Below are positions 1 through 7,416 of a stretch of DNA of 12,393 nt, one piece after another. Source of the DNA: Flavobacteriaceae bacterium. GTDB lineage: Bacteria > Bacteroidota > Bacteroidia > Flavobacteriales > Flavobacteriaceae. The stretch spans positions 1-12,393 of the forward strand of contig NZQO01000071.1 of assembly GCA_002693605.1 (NCBI GenBank), in the 5' to 3' direction. The translations under genes and the position numbers were made by a program. Each line of letters starts with the position of its first letter. Position 1 is the first letter of the stretch. The notes under the pieces are model-generated. The model searched no databases. It was not told where the DNA came from and saw nothing but the letters and a program-made list of their open reading frames with translations.

Positions 1-854
1 CCTACGCAGTGGAGAGTCAACTAAAATTCCACGGATATGACCCCGAGGAAAGCTTAATAAAATGGAAACCCAGACCCGGCGAGGAATTATGCCGTCTCGA
101 GGACTTGGAAAAAATCATGTCATCGGAAGGCGAGGCGGTAGCCCTCTTGATGATAGGAAGTACGAATTATTATACCGGACAGCATTTTCCAATTGATAAA
201 ATCACTCAATTAGGCCATAAATATGGGTGTATGGTAGGTTTCGACCTCGCACACGGTGCGGGCAACATTCAACCTAATCTGCACGACATTGGCGCCGACT
301 TTGCCATATGGTGCAGTTATAAATATTTAAACAGCGGTCCGGGCAGCTTGGCAGGTTGTTTTGTTCACGAGCGGCACGGCAATAACCGGCAGCTGAACCG
401 CTTTGCCGGCTGGTGGGGCCACAACAAACAGACCCGATTTAATATGCGCAAGGCCTTTGAGGCGCTTCCTGGCGCCGAAGGATGGCAATTGAGCAATCCG
501 CCCATACTTTCTATGGCCGCCATTCGCGCGAGTTTAGATGTTTTTGCCGCGGCGGGTATGGACAACCTTCGGAAGAAATCCATACAGCTTACGGGCTATC
601 TCGAATATTTGTTAAATACCCTCGAAAACGATCGAATTCGTGTAATTACCCCCACGAACCCGGAGGAGCGCGGCTGCCAATTGTCCATTCAAGTGAAAGA
701 TGCCGACCGGTCGTTGCACGACAAACTGGGCAAGGCAGGCGTGATTAGCGATTGGCGCGAACCCGATGTGATACGCATTGCCCCCGCGCCCTTGTACAAT
801 AGTTTCGAAGACGTACACGAATTTGTAACCCGCTTACGAAAAATCCTTAACTAG
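1..854 (+). CDS. kynU: Kynureninase, 5'-truncated by the window edge
   Basis: PLP-dependent hydrolase that splits 3-hydroxykynurenine (or kynurenine) into 3-hydroxyanthranilate (or anthranilate) and alanine in the cytoplasm. The frame is open to the left edge (Tyr codon at 3-5, then Ala, Val-Glu-Ser-Gln), so the GTG at 9 is not a real start. About 283 residues are visible and roughly the first 140 of a usual ~420 are missing. Seen in the sequence: GFDLAHGAGN, holding the Asp that contacts the PLP ring nitrogen; WCSYKYLNSGPG, whose Lys (codon 321-323) is the expected Schiff-base lysine; and RFAGWWGHN, a kynureninase signature. The protein ends in TRLRKILN. It is the first visible gene of a tight operon with kmo, a RidA-type gene and an aldehyde dehydrogenase gene; the next start lies 8 nt downstream. 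Any promoter is outside the window. The identification is firm; preference for the 3-hydroxy substrate is inferred from the neighbouring kmo. Confidence 0.95.
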   Translation, partial: YAVESQLKFHGYDPEESLIKWKPRPGEELCRLEDLEKIMSSEGEAVALLMIGSTNYYTGQHFPIDKITQLGHKYGCMVGFDLAHGAGNIQPNLHDIGADFAIWCSYKYLNSGPGSLAGCFVHERHGNNRQLNRFAGWWGHNKQTRFNMRKAFEALPGAEGWQLSNPPILSMAAIRASLDVFAAAGMDNLRKKSIQLTGYLEYLLNTLENDRIRVITPTNPEERGCQLSIQVKDADRSLHDKLGKAGVISDWREPDVIRIAPAPLYNSFEDVHEFVTRLRKILN

Positions 855-862
855 CAACACTT

Positions 863-2263
863 TTGAAGAAAAAGGAACACATACTTATAATTGGCGCCGG
901 CCTCTGTGGAAGTTTACTCGCCTTGCGAATGGGCCAACGCGGCTATCGCGTTACCCTGGTCGAAAAGCGACCCGACCTTAGGGAGGTAGACCAAGATGCA
1001 GGGCGTTCCATCAACCTGGCGCTGAGCGATCGTGGGTTGCGCGGCCTTCGGTTGGCGGGCGTAGAAGAGGCGGCCCTCGCACTGTGCATCCCCATGAACG
1101 GAAGGATGATACATCCCGCCCACGGCGAGCCATTCCTGAGCGCCTATAGCGGAAGGGAAAATGAATATATCAATTCCGTTTCGCGCCCGGGATTGAACAA
1201 ACTGCTGCTCGATGCCGCCGAGGAACTTGATTCAGTTTCAATAATTTTTAACCATAGCTGTGAGAGTGTCATTCTGGAAAATGCCGCTGCTACCTTCACC
1301 AATCACGCTACAGGCAAAACCGTCACCATGAAAGGCGATATCCTGATAGGGGCCGATGGGGCCGGCTCGGCCGTGCGGAAAAGCATGTTTCAAGATAGGC
1401 AGCTGCTCTTCAGCTTTTCGCAGCAGTGGCTCACCCACGGGTATAAGGAAATAGAGATTCCGGCAGCCAAAAACGGAGGTTACCGCACCTACAAAAATGC
1501 CTTGCATATTTGGCCCCGGGGCGAGGATATGCTCATTGCACTTCCCAATCTCGACGGCAGCTTTACCGTTACACTTTTCCTTCCGTACAAAGACAGTGAT
1601 TACTGTTTCGAAAATCTAACCTCGGCCGAAAAGGTAATTGAGTATTTTGAAACCGAGTTTCCCGATGCCGTTTCGCTCATGCCCAATTTAATTGATGAGT
1701 TCTTTACCCACCCTACTGGGCCCTTGGGCACCATTAAGTGCAGCCCGTGGAGCAGTTATGGAAAGACACTGTTAATGGGCGATGCCGCCCATGCCATCGT
1801 GCCTTTTTACGGCCAGGGCATGAACGCATCATTTGAAGACGTAGTGGTGTTCGACGCTATTTTGGCTGAAAACGAAGGACAGTGGGAAACTATTTTCAGC
1901 AAATACGAATCCGTTCGGAAAAAAGATACGGACGCAATTGCTGATCTGGCGGTCGACAATTTCCACGAGATGAAGGAACATACCGCTTCGGCATTGTTCC
2001 AGCAAAAGCGTAAGCTCGAACTAGAGTTTGAACGGGAATTTCCGAAGGAATACCACTCAAAGTATTCACTGGTCACCTTTAACGAAAAGATATCCTATTC
2101 CCAAGCATTGCGACAGGGCCGTGCGCAAGACAAGGCCATTCTCAACCTGCTGGACGATGGATCGTTACCAAAAACCTTGTCGCTAAGGGAAAAGTTACGG
2201 TTGGTACAAAAAACAACCCAAGAGCTATTGCATGATGACGCCGTAGCGCAAAATTTAAAATAA
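863..2263 (+). CDS. kmo: Kynurenine 3-monooxygenase (FAD-dependent)
   Basis: Class A flavoprotein hydroxylase converting L-kynurenine to 3-hydroxykynurenine with NADPH and O2. Of 466 residues, the N-terminal dinucleotide motif [12 protein letters not shown] is at about 9-20 and the ribose-binding Glu near 34 (TLVEKRP). Family signatures follow: [12 protein letters not shown] (47-58), [10 protein letters not shown] (191-200), the DG motif GADGAGSA (163-170), and the FAD pyrophosphate motif [14 protein letters not shown] (306-319), the last being near diagnostic for KMO. The C-terminus shows no obvious hydrophobic anchor like the mitochondrial enzymes have, so it is probably soluble. The start must be TTG at 863: an in-frame stop lies at 848-850, and the first in-frame ATG is codon 23, inside the FAD fold. 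The gene begins 8 nt after kynU and ends 4 nt before the RidA-type gene, so co-transcription and translational coupling are likely. Confidence 0.95.
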   Translation: MKKKEHILIIGAGLCGSLLALRMGQRGYRVTLVEKRPDLREVDQDAGRSINLALSDRGLRGLRLAGVEEAALALCIPMNGRMIHPAHGEPFLSAYSGRENEYINSVSRPGLNKLLLDAAEELDSVSIIFNHSCESVILENAAATFTNHATGKTVTMKGDILIGADGAGSAVRKSMFQDRQLLFSFSQQWLTHGYKEIEIPAAKNGGYRTYKNALHIWPRGEDMLIALPNLDGSFTVTLFLPYKDSDYCFENLTSAEKVIEYFETEFPDAVSLMPNLIDEFFTHPTGPLGTIKCSPWSSYGKTLLMGDAAHAIVPFYGQGMNASFEDVVVFDAILAENEGQWETIFSKYESVRKKDTDAIADLAVDNFHEMKEHTASALFQQKRKLELEFEREFPKEYHSKYSLVTFNEKISYSQALRQGRAQDKAILNLLDDGSLPKTLSLREKLRLVQKTTQELLHDDAVAQNLK

Positions 2264-2267
2264 CACT

Positions 2268-2714
2268 ATGGGAGATCAGAGAGAGCATTCGAACAATCGG
2301 GGAAAATTGGTAGACGGCAAGGCCACGCCGCGAGGTGCGTATCCGCATATTAAGCGCGTGGGCGATTTTCTATTTATTAGCGGAACAAGCTCGCGAATGC
2401 CCAACAATACCATTGCCGGTGTACGCAAAGTAGACGAGATGGGCAGCATGGAATTCGACATCAAGGAACAAACACGCGTTGTTCTAGAGAACATTCAGGA
2501 TTATCTCGCGACCGAGGGTGCCACTATGGCCGACGTGGTTGACGTAACCACCTTTCTGGTAAATATGAATGACTTCGCCGGTTACAACGCTGTCTATGGT
2601 GAATTTTTCAAAAAGGAAACCGGCCCTGCCCGTACCACGGTGGCAGTCCATCAGTTGCCGCATCCGCACTTGCTCATTGAGATCAAGGCAATGGCGTATA
2701 AACCTCGCGACTAG
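2268..2714 (+). CDS. RidA-fold protein, probable 2-aminomuconate deaminase
   Basis: A 148-residue YjgF/YER057c/UK114 (RidA) fold protein. Members in aminomuconate pathways (AmnD / NbaF type) release ammonia from 2-aminomuconate; general RidA proteins hydrolyse reactive enamine/imine intermediates. Seen: the N-terminal stretch [20 protein letters not shown] (23-42), typical of the aminomuconate deaminase subgroup, which carries an N-terminal extension before the RidA core; the conserved Arg at about 122 in [13 protein letters not shown], equivalent to the ligand-carboxylate-binding Arg of RidA; and IEIKAMAY near the end with the conserved Glu at 138. It sits 4 nt after kmo and 2 nt before the aminomuconate-semialdehyde dehydrogenase gene whose product would be its substrate, which favours the specific role over a housekeeping one. 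RidA membership is firm; the specific deaminase activity is inferred from the subgroup look and gene order. Confidence 0.85.
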   Translation: MGDQREHSNNRGKLVDGKATPRGAYPHIKRVGDFLFISGTSSRMPNNTIAGVRKVDEMGSMEFDIKEQTRVVLENIQDYLATEGATMADVVDVTTFLVNMNDFAGYNAVYGEFFKKETGPARTTVAVHQLPHPHLLIEIKAMAYKPRD

Positions 2715-2716
2715 CA

Positions 2717-4159
2717 ATGCAAAAACTAAACAACTATATTAATGGGCGCAATTGCGACCCCCTCGACGGAAATTGGCTGGACAATTACAACCCATCGAAC
2801 GGGCAAGTGTATTCTCTTGTTGCAGATAGTAACGCAGCCGATGTGGAAAATGCATATCAAGCGGCCAAAAAAGCCTATCCCGAATGGAGCAACAGTACAT
2901 TGGAACATCGCAGCCAAATTTTAATGTGCCTTGCGAACCTTATTGAAAAAAACTTGGATCGCCTTGCCGCTGCCGAGGCCACAGATAATGGCAAACCCCT
3001 TAGCTTGGCAAAAACTGTCGATATCCCGAGGGCCTCGGCAAACTTTCGGTTTTTCGCCCACGCCATTACCCAATTTTCGAGCGAATCGCATGAAAGCGCG
3101 GGACTCGACACGATTAACTTTACCCTAAGGCAGCCACTGGGGGTTGTGGGCTGCATCTCCCCTTGGAACCTACCACTCTATCTTTTTACATGGAAAATAG
3201 CACCGGCCATAGCCGCCGGCAATTGCGTAGTGGCCAAACCCAGTGAGGTTACGCCCATGACCGCTTATTTGTTGAGCGAGTTGCTTACCGAAGCCGGATT
3301 GCCCAATGGAGTGCTCAATATTATCCAGGGCACGGGGCCCAGCGCTGGGCAGGCAATTGTACAGCACCCGAAAATAAAGGCCATCTCCTTTACCGGCGGC
3401 ACAAAAACCGGAGAACATATAGCCCGTACCGCGGCGCCCATGTTTAAAAAATTATCGTTGGAACTTGGCGGAAAGAACCCTAACCTCATCTTCGCAGATT
3501 GCGATTATGACGCTATGCTAACCACGACCGTGCGTTCCTCATTTGCGAACCAAGGCCAAATTTGTCTGTGCGGTAGCCGTATTTACGTGGAAGATTCTCT
3601 CTATGAGAAGTTCAAGGTTGATTTCTTGGAGAAGGTTTCAAAATTGACGGTGGGCGATCCATTTTCTAACGATACCAATCTGGGTGCCCTAGTATCGCGC
3701 CCCCATCTCGAAAAGGTACAATCGTTCATCGATCGTGCGGTTGAGGATGGTGCCTCCCTCCTATTCGGCGGTAAAAAAGTTACGGTGCCAGGCCTGGAAA
3801 AAGGATATTACTTACAACCCACGGTGATGGAGGTAACCGATAATTCGTGCAGCATTCAACAGGAAGAAGTGTTTGGACCCGTAGTAACACTTATGAAATT
3901 TTCTTCTGAAGGGGAAGCCTTAGAGCTCGCAAACCAGAGCAAATATGGGCTTTCGGCCACGATTTGGACGAGCGACCTGAACCGAACCATGCGACTTTCA
4001 AAACAATTGGAAGCAGGCATTGTTTGGGTGAACACGTGGCTAAACCGGGACTTGCGAACGCCCTTTGGCGGGGTAAAGAATAGCGGTATGGGCCGCGAGG
4101 GCGGACTCGAAGCACTCCGATTTTTTACGGAACCCAAGAATATCTGTATCAAATATTAA
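2717..4159 (+). CDS. 2-aminomuconate-semialdehyde dehydrogenase (ALDH superfamily)
   Basis: NAD-dependent oxidation of 2-aminomuconate 6-semialdehyde to 2-aminomuconate (AmnC / NbaE / ALDH8A1-like). The 480 residues give a complete ALDH. Visible features are SPWNLP with the oxyanion-hole Asn at 151, AKPSE with cofactor-binding Lys 174, FTGGT (225-229), LELGGKNPN with general base Glu 249, FANQGQICLCGSR with nucleophile Cys 283 (a second Cys at 285, as is usual in this subfamily), EEVFGPV, and near the end NTWLNRDLRTPFGG, an Arg-containing stretch in the region that binds the substrate carboxylate in this subfamily. It starts 2 nt after the RidA-type gene and is the last gene of the plus-strand operon. 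The following gene is convergent, 23 nt away, with no convincing terminator between. A 2-hydroxymuconic-semialdehyde dehydrogenase would look very similar; the kynurenine neighbours decide for the amino substrate. Confidence 0.9.
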   Translation: MQKLNNYINGRNCDPLDGNWLDNYNPSNGQVYSLVADSNAADVENAYQAAKKAYPEWSNSTLEHRSQILMCLANLIEKNLDRLAAAEATDNGKPLSLAKTVDIPRASANFRFFAHAITQFSSESHESAGLDTINFTLRQPLGVVGCISPWNLPLYLFTWKIAPAIAAGNCVVAKPSEVTPMTAYLLSELLTEAGLPNGVLNIIQGTGPSAGQAIVQHPKIKAISFTGGTKTGEHIARTAAPMFKKLSLELGGKNPNLIFADCDYDAMLTTTVRSSFANQGQICLCGSRIYVEDSLYEKFKVDFLEKVSKLTVGDPFSNDTNLGALVSRPHLEKVQSFIDRAVEDGASLLFGGKKVTVPGLEKGYYLQPTVMEVTDNSCSIQQEEVFGPVVTLMKFSSEGEALELANQSKYGLSATIWTSDLNRTMRLSKQLEAGIVWVNTWLNRDLRTPFGGVKNSGMGREGGLEALRFFTEPKNICIKY

Positions 4160-4182
4160 ATAGCGAAAGTATAATCTTCTGG

Positions 4183-5208
4183 TTACCGGGTCGCGCTATC
4201 GTTTTCCCCTAAATCTGAACCGTAAATCAATTCAATAAATTCCGATGCGGGAATGGGACCAATATAATCGGCTACACTTACCTTAGCCAGTGCATCAATG
4301 ATCGCATCCTTATCGTATTTTAACCCAACAAAACGTTCTTCCAAGTCCTGCACGGGTTGCATTCCGAAGAAATCGCCATAAATGGTAAAATGGGTAATAT
4401 GTCCTTTTTCCACATTTATGCGAAGGTCTAATGTTCCGCTCTCGAACCGCCGTTCCCGCTGTATGTTGAATTTAGGCGAGTTGCCATAGTTCCAGTCCCA
4501 CGTATCGTATTTTTCGGCTTTGAGTTGGTGCACGCCTCTCCACTGCTCTTGGGTTAACCGGTAGGTCTCAAAGTCATCCTGATCTTCTAACAGTCCTGTT
4601 AGAAGAAGCGAACGAAAAGATTCGATATCCACAGGGCTTTCCAAAAATTCTGAAATATTGGCCACGCGGCTGCGCACCGATTTATGCCCCTTGCTCTGAA
4701 TCTTGCTCATCTTTACCGTTAGCGCCTTGGCCACTTCATCTAGATCGGTATCCAACAGCAGCGTGCCGTGGCTTACCATTCGTTTGCCCGTAGAAAATTG
4801 TGCGTTGCCCGAAATTTTCCTGTTGTTTGCCACGACATCGTTACGCCCCTTCATTTCGGCGGGCACGCCCATCGCATTGAGCACTTTCACCACGGGTGCC
4901 GTTACCTTGGCAAAATTGTTAAGGCTCTTGATGTCATGATCAGTAATAAAGCTGAAATTCAAATTTCCGAAGTCGTGATAGACGGCCCCACCGCCCGAAA
5001 TTCGCCGAACCACGTGAATTCCTTTTTCCGTAACATACTCGTGGTTTATCTCCTCGAGGGTATTCTGGTTGCGACCTATGATGATACTTGGCTCATTGAT
5101 GTAGAACAGCAAATAATCTGAATCGAAACTGAAATGGCGCACGATATATTCTTCGAGTGCAAGGTTCAGGTGCGGATCGGTAATGCCCTCATTTTCTATA
5201 AAAACCAT
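4183..5208 (-). CDS. lplA: Lipoate-protein ligase A
   Basis: ATP-dependent ligase that activates free lipoate to lipoyl-AMP and transfers it to the lipoyl domains of 2-oxoacid dehydrogenases and GcvH. Seen: the N-terminal NLALEEY helix; IIIGRNQNTLEEIN; the family signature RRISGGGAVYHDFGNLNFSF, which forms the lipoyl-AMP pocket; KISGNAQ with the expected catalytic Lys; and a C-terminal accessory domain (about the last 90 residues), so this is the long two-domain form. The start at 5208 gives 341 residues, close to E. coli LplA. An in-frame ATG at 5226 would add MEKLPA, and one at 5268 adds a basic tail without family character. Transcribed against the kynurenine genes on both sides, it breaks the catabolic locus in two. 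No functional link is obvious beyond lipoate-dependent oxidation of 2-oxo acids such as 2-oxoadipate, which is speculation. Confidence 0.9.
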   Translation of the reverse strand: MVFIENEGITDPHLNLALEEYIVRHFSFDSDYLLFYINEPSIIIGRNQNTLEEINHEYVTEKGIHVVRRISGGGAVYHDFGNLNFSFITDHDIKSLNNFAKVTAPVVKVLNAMGVPAEMKGRNDVVANNRKISGNAQFSTGKRMVSHGTLLLDTDLDEVAKALTVKMSKIQSKGHKSVRSRVANISEFLESPVDIESFRSLLLTGLLEDQDDFETYRLTQEQWRGVHQLKAEKYDTWDWNYGNSPKFNIQRERRFESGTLDLRINVEKGHITHFTIYGDFFGMQPVQDLEERFVGLKYDKDAIIDALAKVSVADYIGPIPASEFIELIYGSDLGENDSATR

Positions 5209-5305
5209 AGCGGGAAGTTTTTCCATAAAAATACCATTTTTCGGTCCATTTCTGTAGCGATTCAACAAAAACCCGGTGCTCCATTTCCATCCAATAATTT
5301 CCTAG

Positions 5306-5313
5306 TATCTTTA
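5306..5313 (+). promoter_or_regulatory. Candidate -7 box for the SDR gene
   Basis: TATCTTTA matches the Bacteroidota -7 consensus TAnnTTTG at all but the last defined base. It lies 18 nt before the ATG at 5332 in the divergent space between lplA and the SDR gene, giving a short leader of roughly a dozen bases. I see no good TTTG -33 box at 19-21 nt upstream, so support is position plus one box only. Confidence 0.35.
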
Positions 5314-5331
5314 CGGTACAAAGCCATTTTT

Positions 5332-6117
5332 ATGAATCTAGACCTTACCAATAAGAACGCCATGGTTTGCGGGAGCACTGCAGGTATTGGCAGGGCGACC
5401 GCACTGCAATTGTCCAAGCTTGGCGCCACCGTCACCTTGGTGGCGCGCAATGAGGAGAAGCTGAAGGAAACGCTCATAGAGCTGCACCACGAGGAAGGAC
5501 AGAAGCACAATTATTTTGTAGCCGATTTTACCAACCCCGATGAGGTAAGGAGAAAGGCCGAGAAAGCAGCCGCTGGCAAGACGTTCCATATATTGGTAAA
5601 CAACACCGGCGGGCCCAAGGGCGGCCTAATTTTTCAGGCGGAAACCGATGAGTTCACCAATGCATTTTCACAGCACCTGGTGTGCAACCATATCTTGGTA
5701 CAGGCGCTGGTGCCCGGTATGAAAGAGGCGGATTATGGACGCATTATCAATATTATCTCCACCTCGGTGAAACAGCCCATCGACGGCCTTGGGGTAAGCA
5801 ATACCATACGGGGTGCCGTGGCCAGCTGGAGCAAGACGCTCGCCAACGAGCTGGGACCCTTTGGCATTACCGTGAACAATGTGCTACCTGGCTTCACGGC
5901 GACCGATCGGTTGGATGATATTATAGGCAATGCCTCCAAGAAAATGAACAAGACCCAAGAGGATGCCGCCCGCTTTATGCGAAGCATCGTGCCGGCACGC
6001 CGCTTTGCCCAACCGGGTGAAATCGCCAATGCCGTGGCCTTTTTGGCCAGTGAGGCGGCGAGCTACATTAACGGGATTAACCTTCCCGTGGATGGCGGCA
6101 GGACTAAAAGCTTATAA
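5332..6117 (+). CDS. SDR-fold protein without the canonical Tyr-Lys pair
   Basis: Short-chain dehydrogenase/reductase fold, 261 residues. The cofactor motif GSTAGIGRA (14-22) is intact, the structural NNAG motif appears as NNTGG (90-94), and the strand with the conserved Ser reads IINIISTS (138-145). The position where classical SDRs carry YxxxK reads SNTIR (156-160): Ser replaces Tyr and Arg replaces Lys. The tail has NNVLPGFTATDRL and INGINLPVDGG, as usual for FabG-like proteins. The reading frame stays open upstream to 5134, but the ATG at 5332 starts directly at MNLDLTNKNA, the normal N-terminus, with a candidate promoter just before; the longer frame is antisense to lplA. Between the dehydrogenase and ACMSD genes it probably acts in the kynurenine or oxo-dicarboxylate route, but the reaction is unknown. 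The missing residues make a normal carbonyl reduction doubtful. Confidence 0.85.
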   Translation: MNLDLTNKNAMVCGSTAGIGRATALQLSKLGATVTLVARNEEKLKETLIELHHEEGQKHNYFVADFTNPDEVRRKAEKAAAGKTFHILVNNTGGPKGGLIFQAETDEFTNAFSQHLVCNHILVQALVPGMKEADYGRIINIISTSVKQPIDGLGVSNTIRGAVASWSKTLANELGPFGITVNNVLPGFTATDRLDDIIGNASKKMNKTQEDAARFMRSIVPARRFAQPGEIANAVAFLASEAASYINGINLPVDGGRTKSL

Positions 6118-6214
6118 GGTGCGTGAGGGATTGCAGCGAATATCCTTTTTGCGCGTAAAAAAATAGCAGCGCAAAGCCCGACCCCCAACGCGTTGGGGGG
6201 GGCACGCCCCCGGT
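6118..6214 (+). ncRNA. Intergenic structured element, flavobacterial repeat type
   Basis: Directly after the SDR stop codon a GC-rich block fills most of the 123-nt gap. Its order is GTGAGGGATTGCAGCG, a T-run / GCGCG / A-run hairpin (about 6146-6168), TAGCAGCGCAAAGCCCGACC, then the perfect 18-nt palindrome CCCCCAACGCGTTGGGGG (6182-6199), and finally GGGGG CACG CCCCC. GGG and TTGC in the first part can pair with GCAA and CCC after the A-run, enclosing the inner hairpin. From memory, blocks with GTGAGGGAT...AGCCCGACCC recur between genes in many Flavobacteriia and may correspond to the RNA motif called flavo-1; I could not verify this. Strand and transcription are inferred from the upstream gene. 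It may end or process the SDR transcript. Confidence 0.55.
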
Positions 6215-6240
6215 AAATAACCCAACCAAATTATTGAGTC

Positions 6241-7323
6241 ATGAAACGAAAACTTCGCATTAACGGCCATTCGCACTTGCTTCCCTATCCAGAGGAGATA
6301 CCTCAGTTTATGAAGGATAAGGGTATTTTCTGGGTGGACAAGGACCGCAAGTTTATGCTTCAGAAGGATTGGAGCCGACCGGTAACCGATTCCAGTTTTT
6401 TCCTGAAGGAAAAGCTGGAGTGGATGGAACGCTACAAGATAGACCACGCCGTGGTGCTCAACCTCTCGCAACTTTACGGAAACGGACTGCGCGTGGAGGA
6501 AATGAAGCAGGCCCTCCGTTTCCAGAATGATTTTAACGCTAAGATACAGCACGACAACCCCAGCAAGTTTACCTGTGGCTTTGTGGTACATCCAGGTTTT
6601 GTACGGGGCGCTTTGTGGGAGATGGAACGCTGTGTAGAGGAGTTGGGAATGCAACTGTTGTGCCTGCCCACCCACTATATGGACACCATTGGCACCTGGC
6701 GCTGTATTTTTGACGAGGAGAACGAACCTATTTTTGAACTGGCTAGCAAGTATAACCTTGCCGTTGAAGTACACCCGTACGATGGCGAGAAATTTATAAA
6801 ATTGGAAAATACGGCCTGGCGTTTTCACCTCATCTGGATGTTGGCGCAGTGTGCCGATGCCTACCATTTTCTAACCTTGAATGGTTATGCTGATAAATTC
6901 CCAAATATGCGGACGTGTTTTGCGCACGGCGGACAATTGGCACAAATTAATTTAGGGCGCCGAATACAGGGCTTTGATGGTCGTCCCGACTTGTTTGAGG
7001 GAAAGGTGCACCCGCGAAAATCGGTTGGGCACAAGAACATATTCTTTGATACCCTCGTACACGATACCGGGTCCCTAGAGTTACTAGTGAAAAACCAGGG
7101 TGCCAAGCAAGTGTTGATGGGATTGGACGATCCTTACCCGTTGGGCGAGATGGAGAGTGCGGTACAGTCATCGTACCCCGGTAAGATACTGGACCTTGCC
7201 CGCGAGCGCCAAATCCTATCGGAGGCAGAATGTGACGCGGTGTGGGAAGACAATGTAATTCAATGGCTTTGCGGCGATAATGAGGAAGCCAAGAAAAAAT
7301 TGGTGGCACGGATTGAGGGATAG
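6241..7323 (+). CDS. 2-amino-3-carboxymuconate-6-semialdehyde decarboxylase (ACMSD)
   Basis: Amidohydrolase_2 family zinc decarboxylase that removes CO2 from 2-amino-3-carboxymuconate-6-semialdehyde (ACMS), giving 2-aminomuconate semialdehyde and diverting flux from quinolinate/NAD. Of 360 residues, metal ligands fit the family: HxH at 10/12 (NGHSHLLP), His 178 (VEVHPYDG), His 229 (CFAHGG, expected catalytic base) and Asp 296 (MGLDDPYPLGE). The last motif differs slightly from the commoner G-T/S-DYPFPLGE, with Asp in place of Tyr next to the ligand. GKVHPRKSVGH and LGRRIQGFDGRPDLF complete the ACMSD look. The start ATG at 6241 begins with KRKLRINGHSH, right at the first strand. It follows the SDR gene by 123 nt, filled by a structured element. 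Its product is the substrate of the dehydrogenase encoded at 2717-4159. A gamma-resorcylate-type decarboxylase is a less likely alternative. Confidence 0.9.
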   Translation: MKRKLRINGHSHLLPYPEEIPQFMKDKGIFWVDKDRKFMLQKDWSRPVTDSSFFLKEKLEWMERYKIDHAVVLNLSQLYGNGLRVEEMKQALRFQNDFNAKIQHDNPSKFTCGFVVHPGFVRGALWEMERCVEELGMQLLCLPTHYMDTIGTWRCIFDEENEPIFELASKYNLAVEVHPYDGEKFIKLENTAWRFHLIWMLAQCADAYHFLTLNGYADKFPNMRTCFAHGGQLAQINLGRRIQGFDGRPDLFEGKVHPRKSVGHKNIFFDTLVHDTGSLELLVKNQGAKQVLMGLDDPYPLGEMESAVQSSYPGKILDLARERQILSEAECDAVWEDNVIQWLCGDNEEAKKKLVARIEG

Positions 7324-7376
7324 CTTCGAAACGGTTAATCCGTTCAAAGCACCGATTTTTACAACCTCAATTTTCA

Positions 7377-7406
7377 TTTGTTCGCCATAGCAACCAACTA
7401 ATCTTT
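7377..7406 (+). promoter_or_regulatory. Weak candidate promoter for the O-methyltransferase gene
   Basis: TTTG at 7377-7380 is followed 18 nt later by TAATCTTTA (7399-7407), close to but not equal to the Bacteroidota pair TTTG / TAnnTTTG (one extra spacer base, A for G). It ends about 10 nt before the ATG at 7417. Reported as a possibility for independent expression from the ACMSD gene, 93 nt upstream. Confidence 0.3.
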
Positions 7407-7416
7407 AAATTTTTCT

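Noticed and set aside
4160..4198. TAGCG ... CGCTA pairing near the convergent ends of the dehydrogenase and lplA genes
   Set aside because: Five base pairs across a 28-nt loop and partly inside lplA; chance is as good an explanation.
5134..5331. Upstream extension of the SDR reading frame by 66 codons
   Set aside because: It runs antisense through the 5' end of lplA and has no SDR character; the ATG at 5332 begins at the normal N-terminus.
6112..6867. Long 251-codon open frame on the minus strand
   Set aside because: It lies antisense to the ACMSD gene and the structured gap, shows no family features (low-complexity His/Leu/Val mix), and ACMSD motifs on the plus strand are unambiguous.
7328..7345. 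Small inverted repeat AACGG-TTAAT-CCGTT after the ACMSD gene, considered as a terminator
   Set aside because: Only a 5-bp stem with no T-run directly after it; too weak to call.
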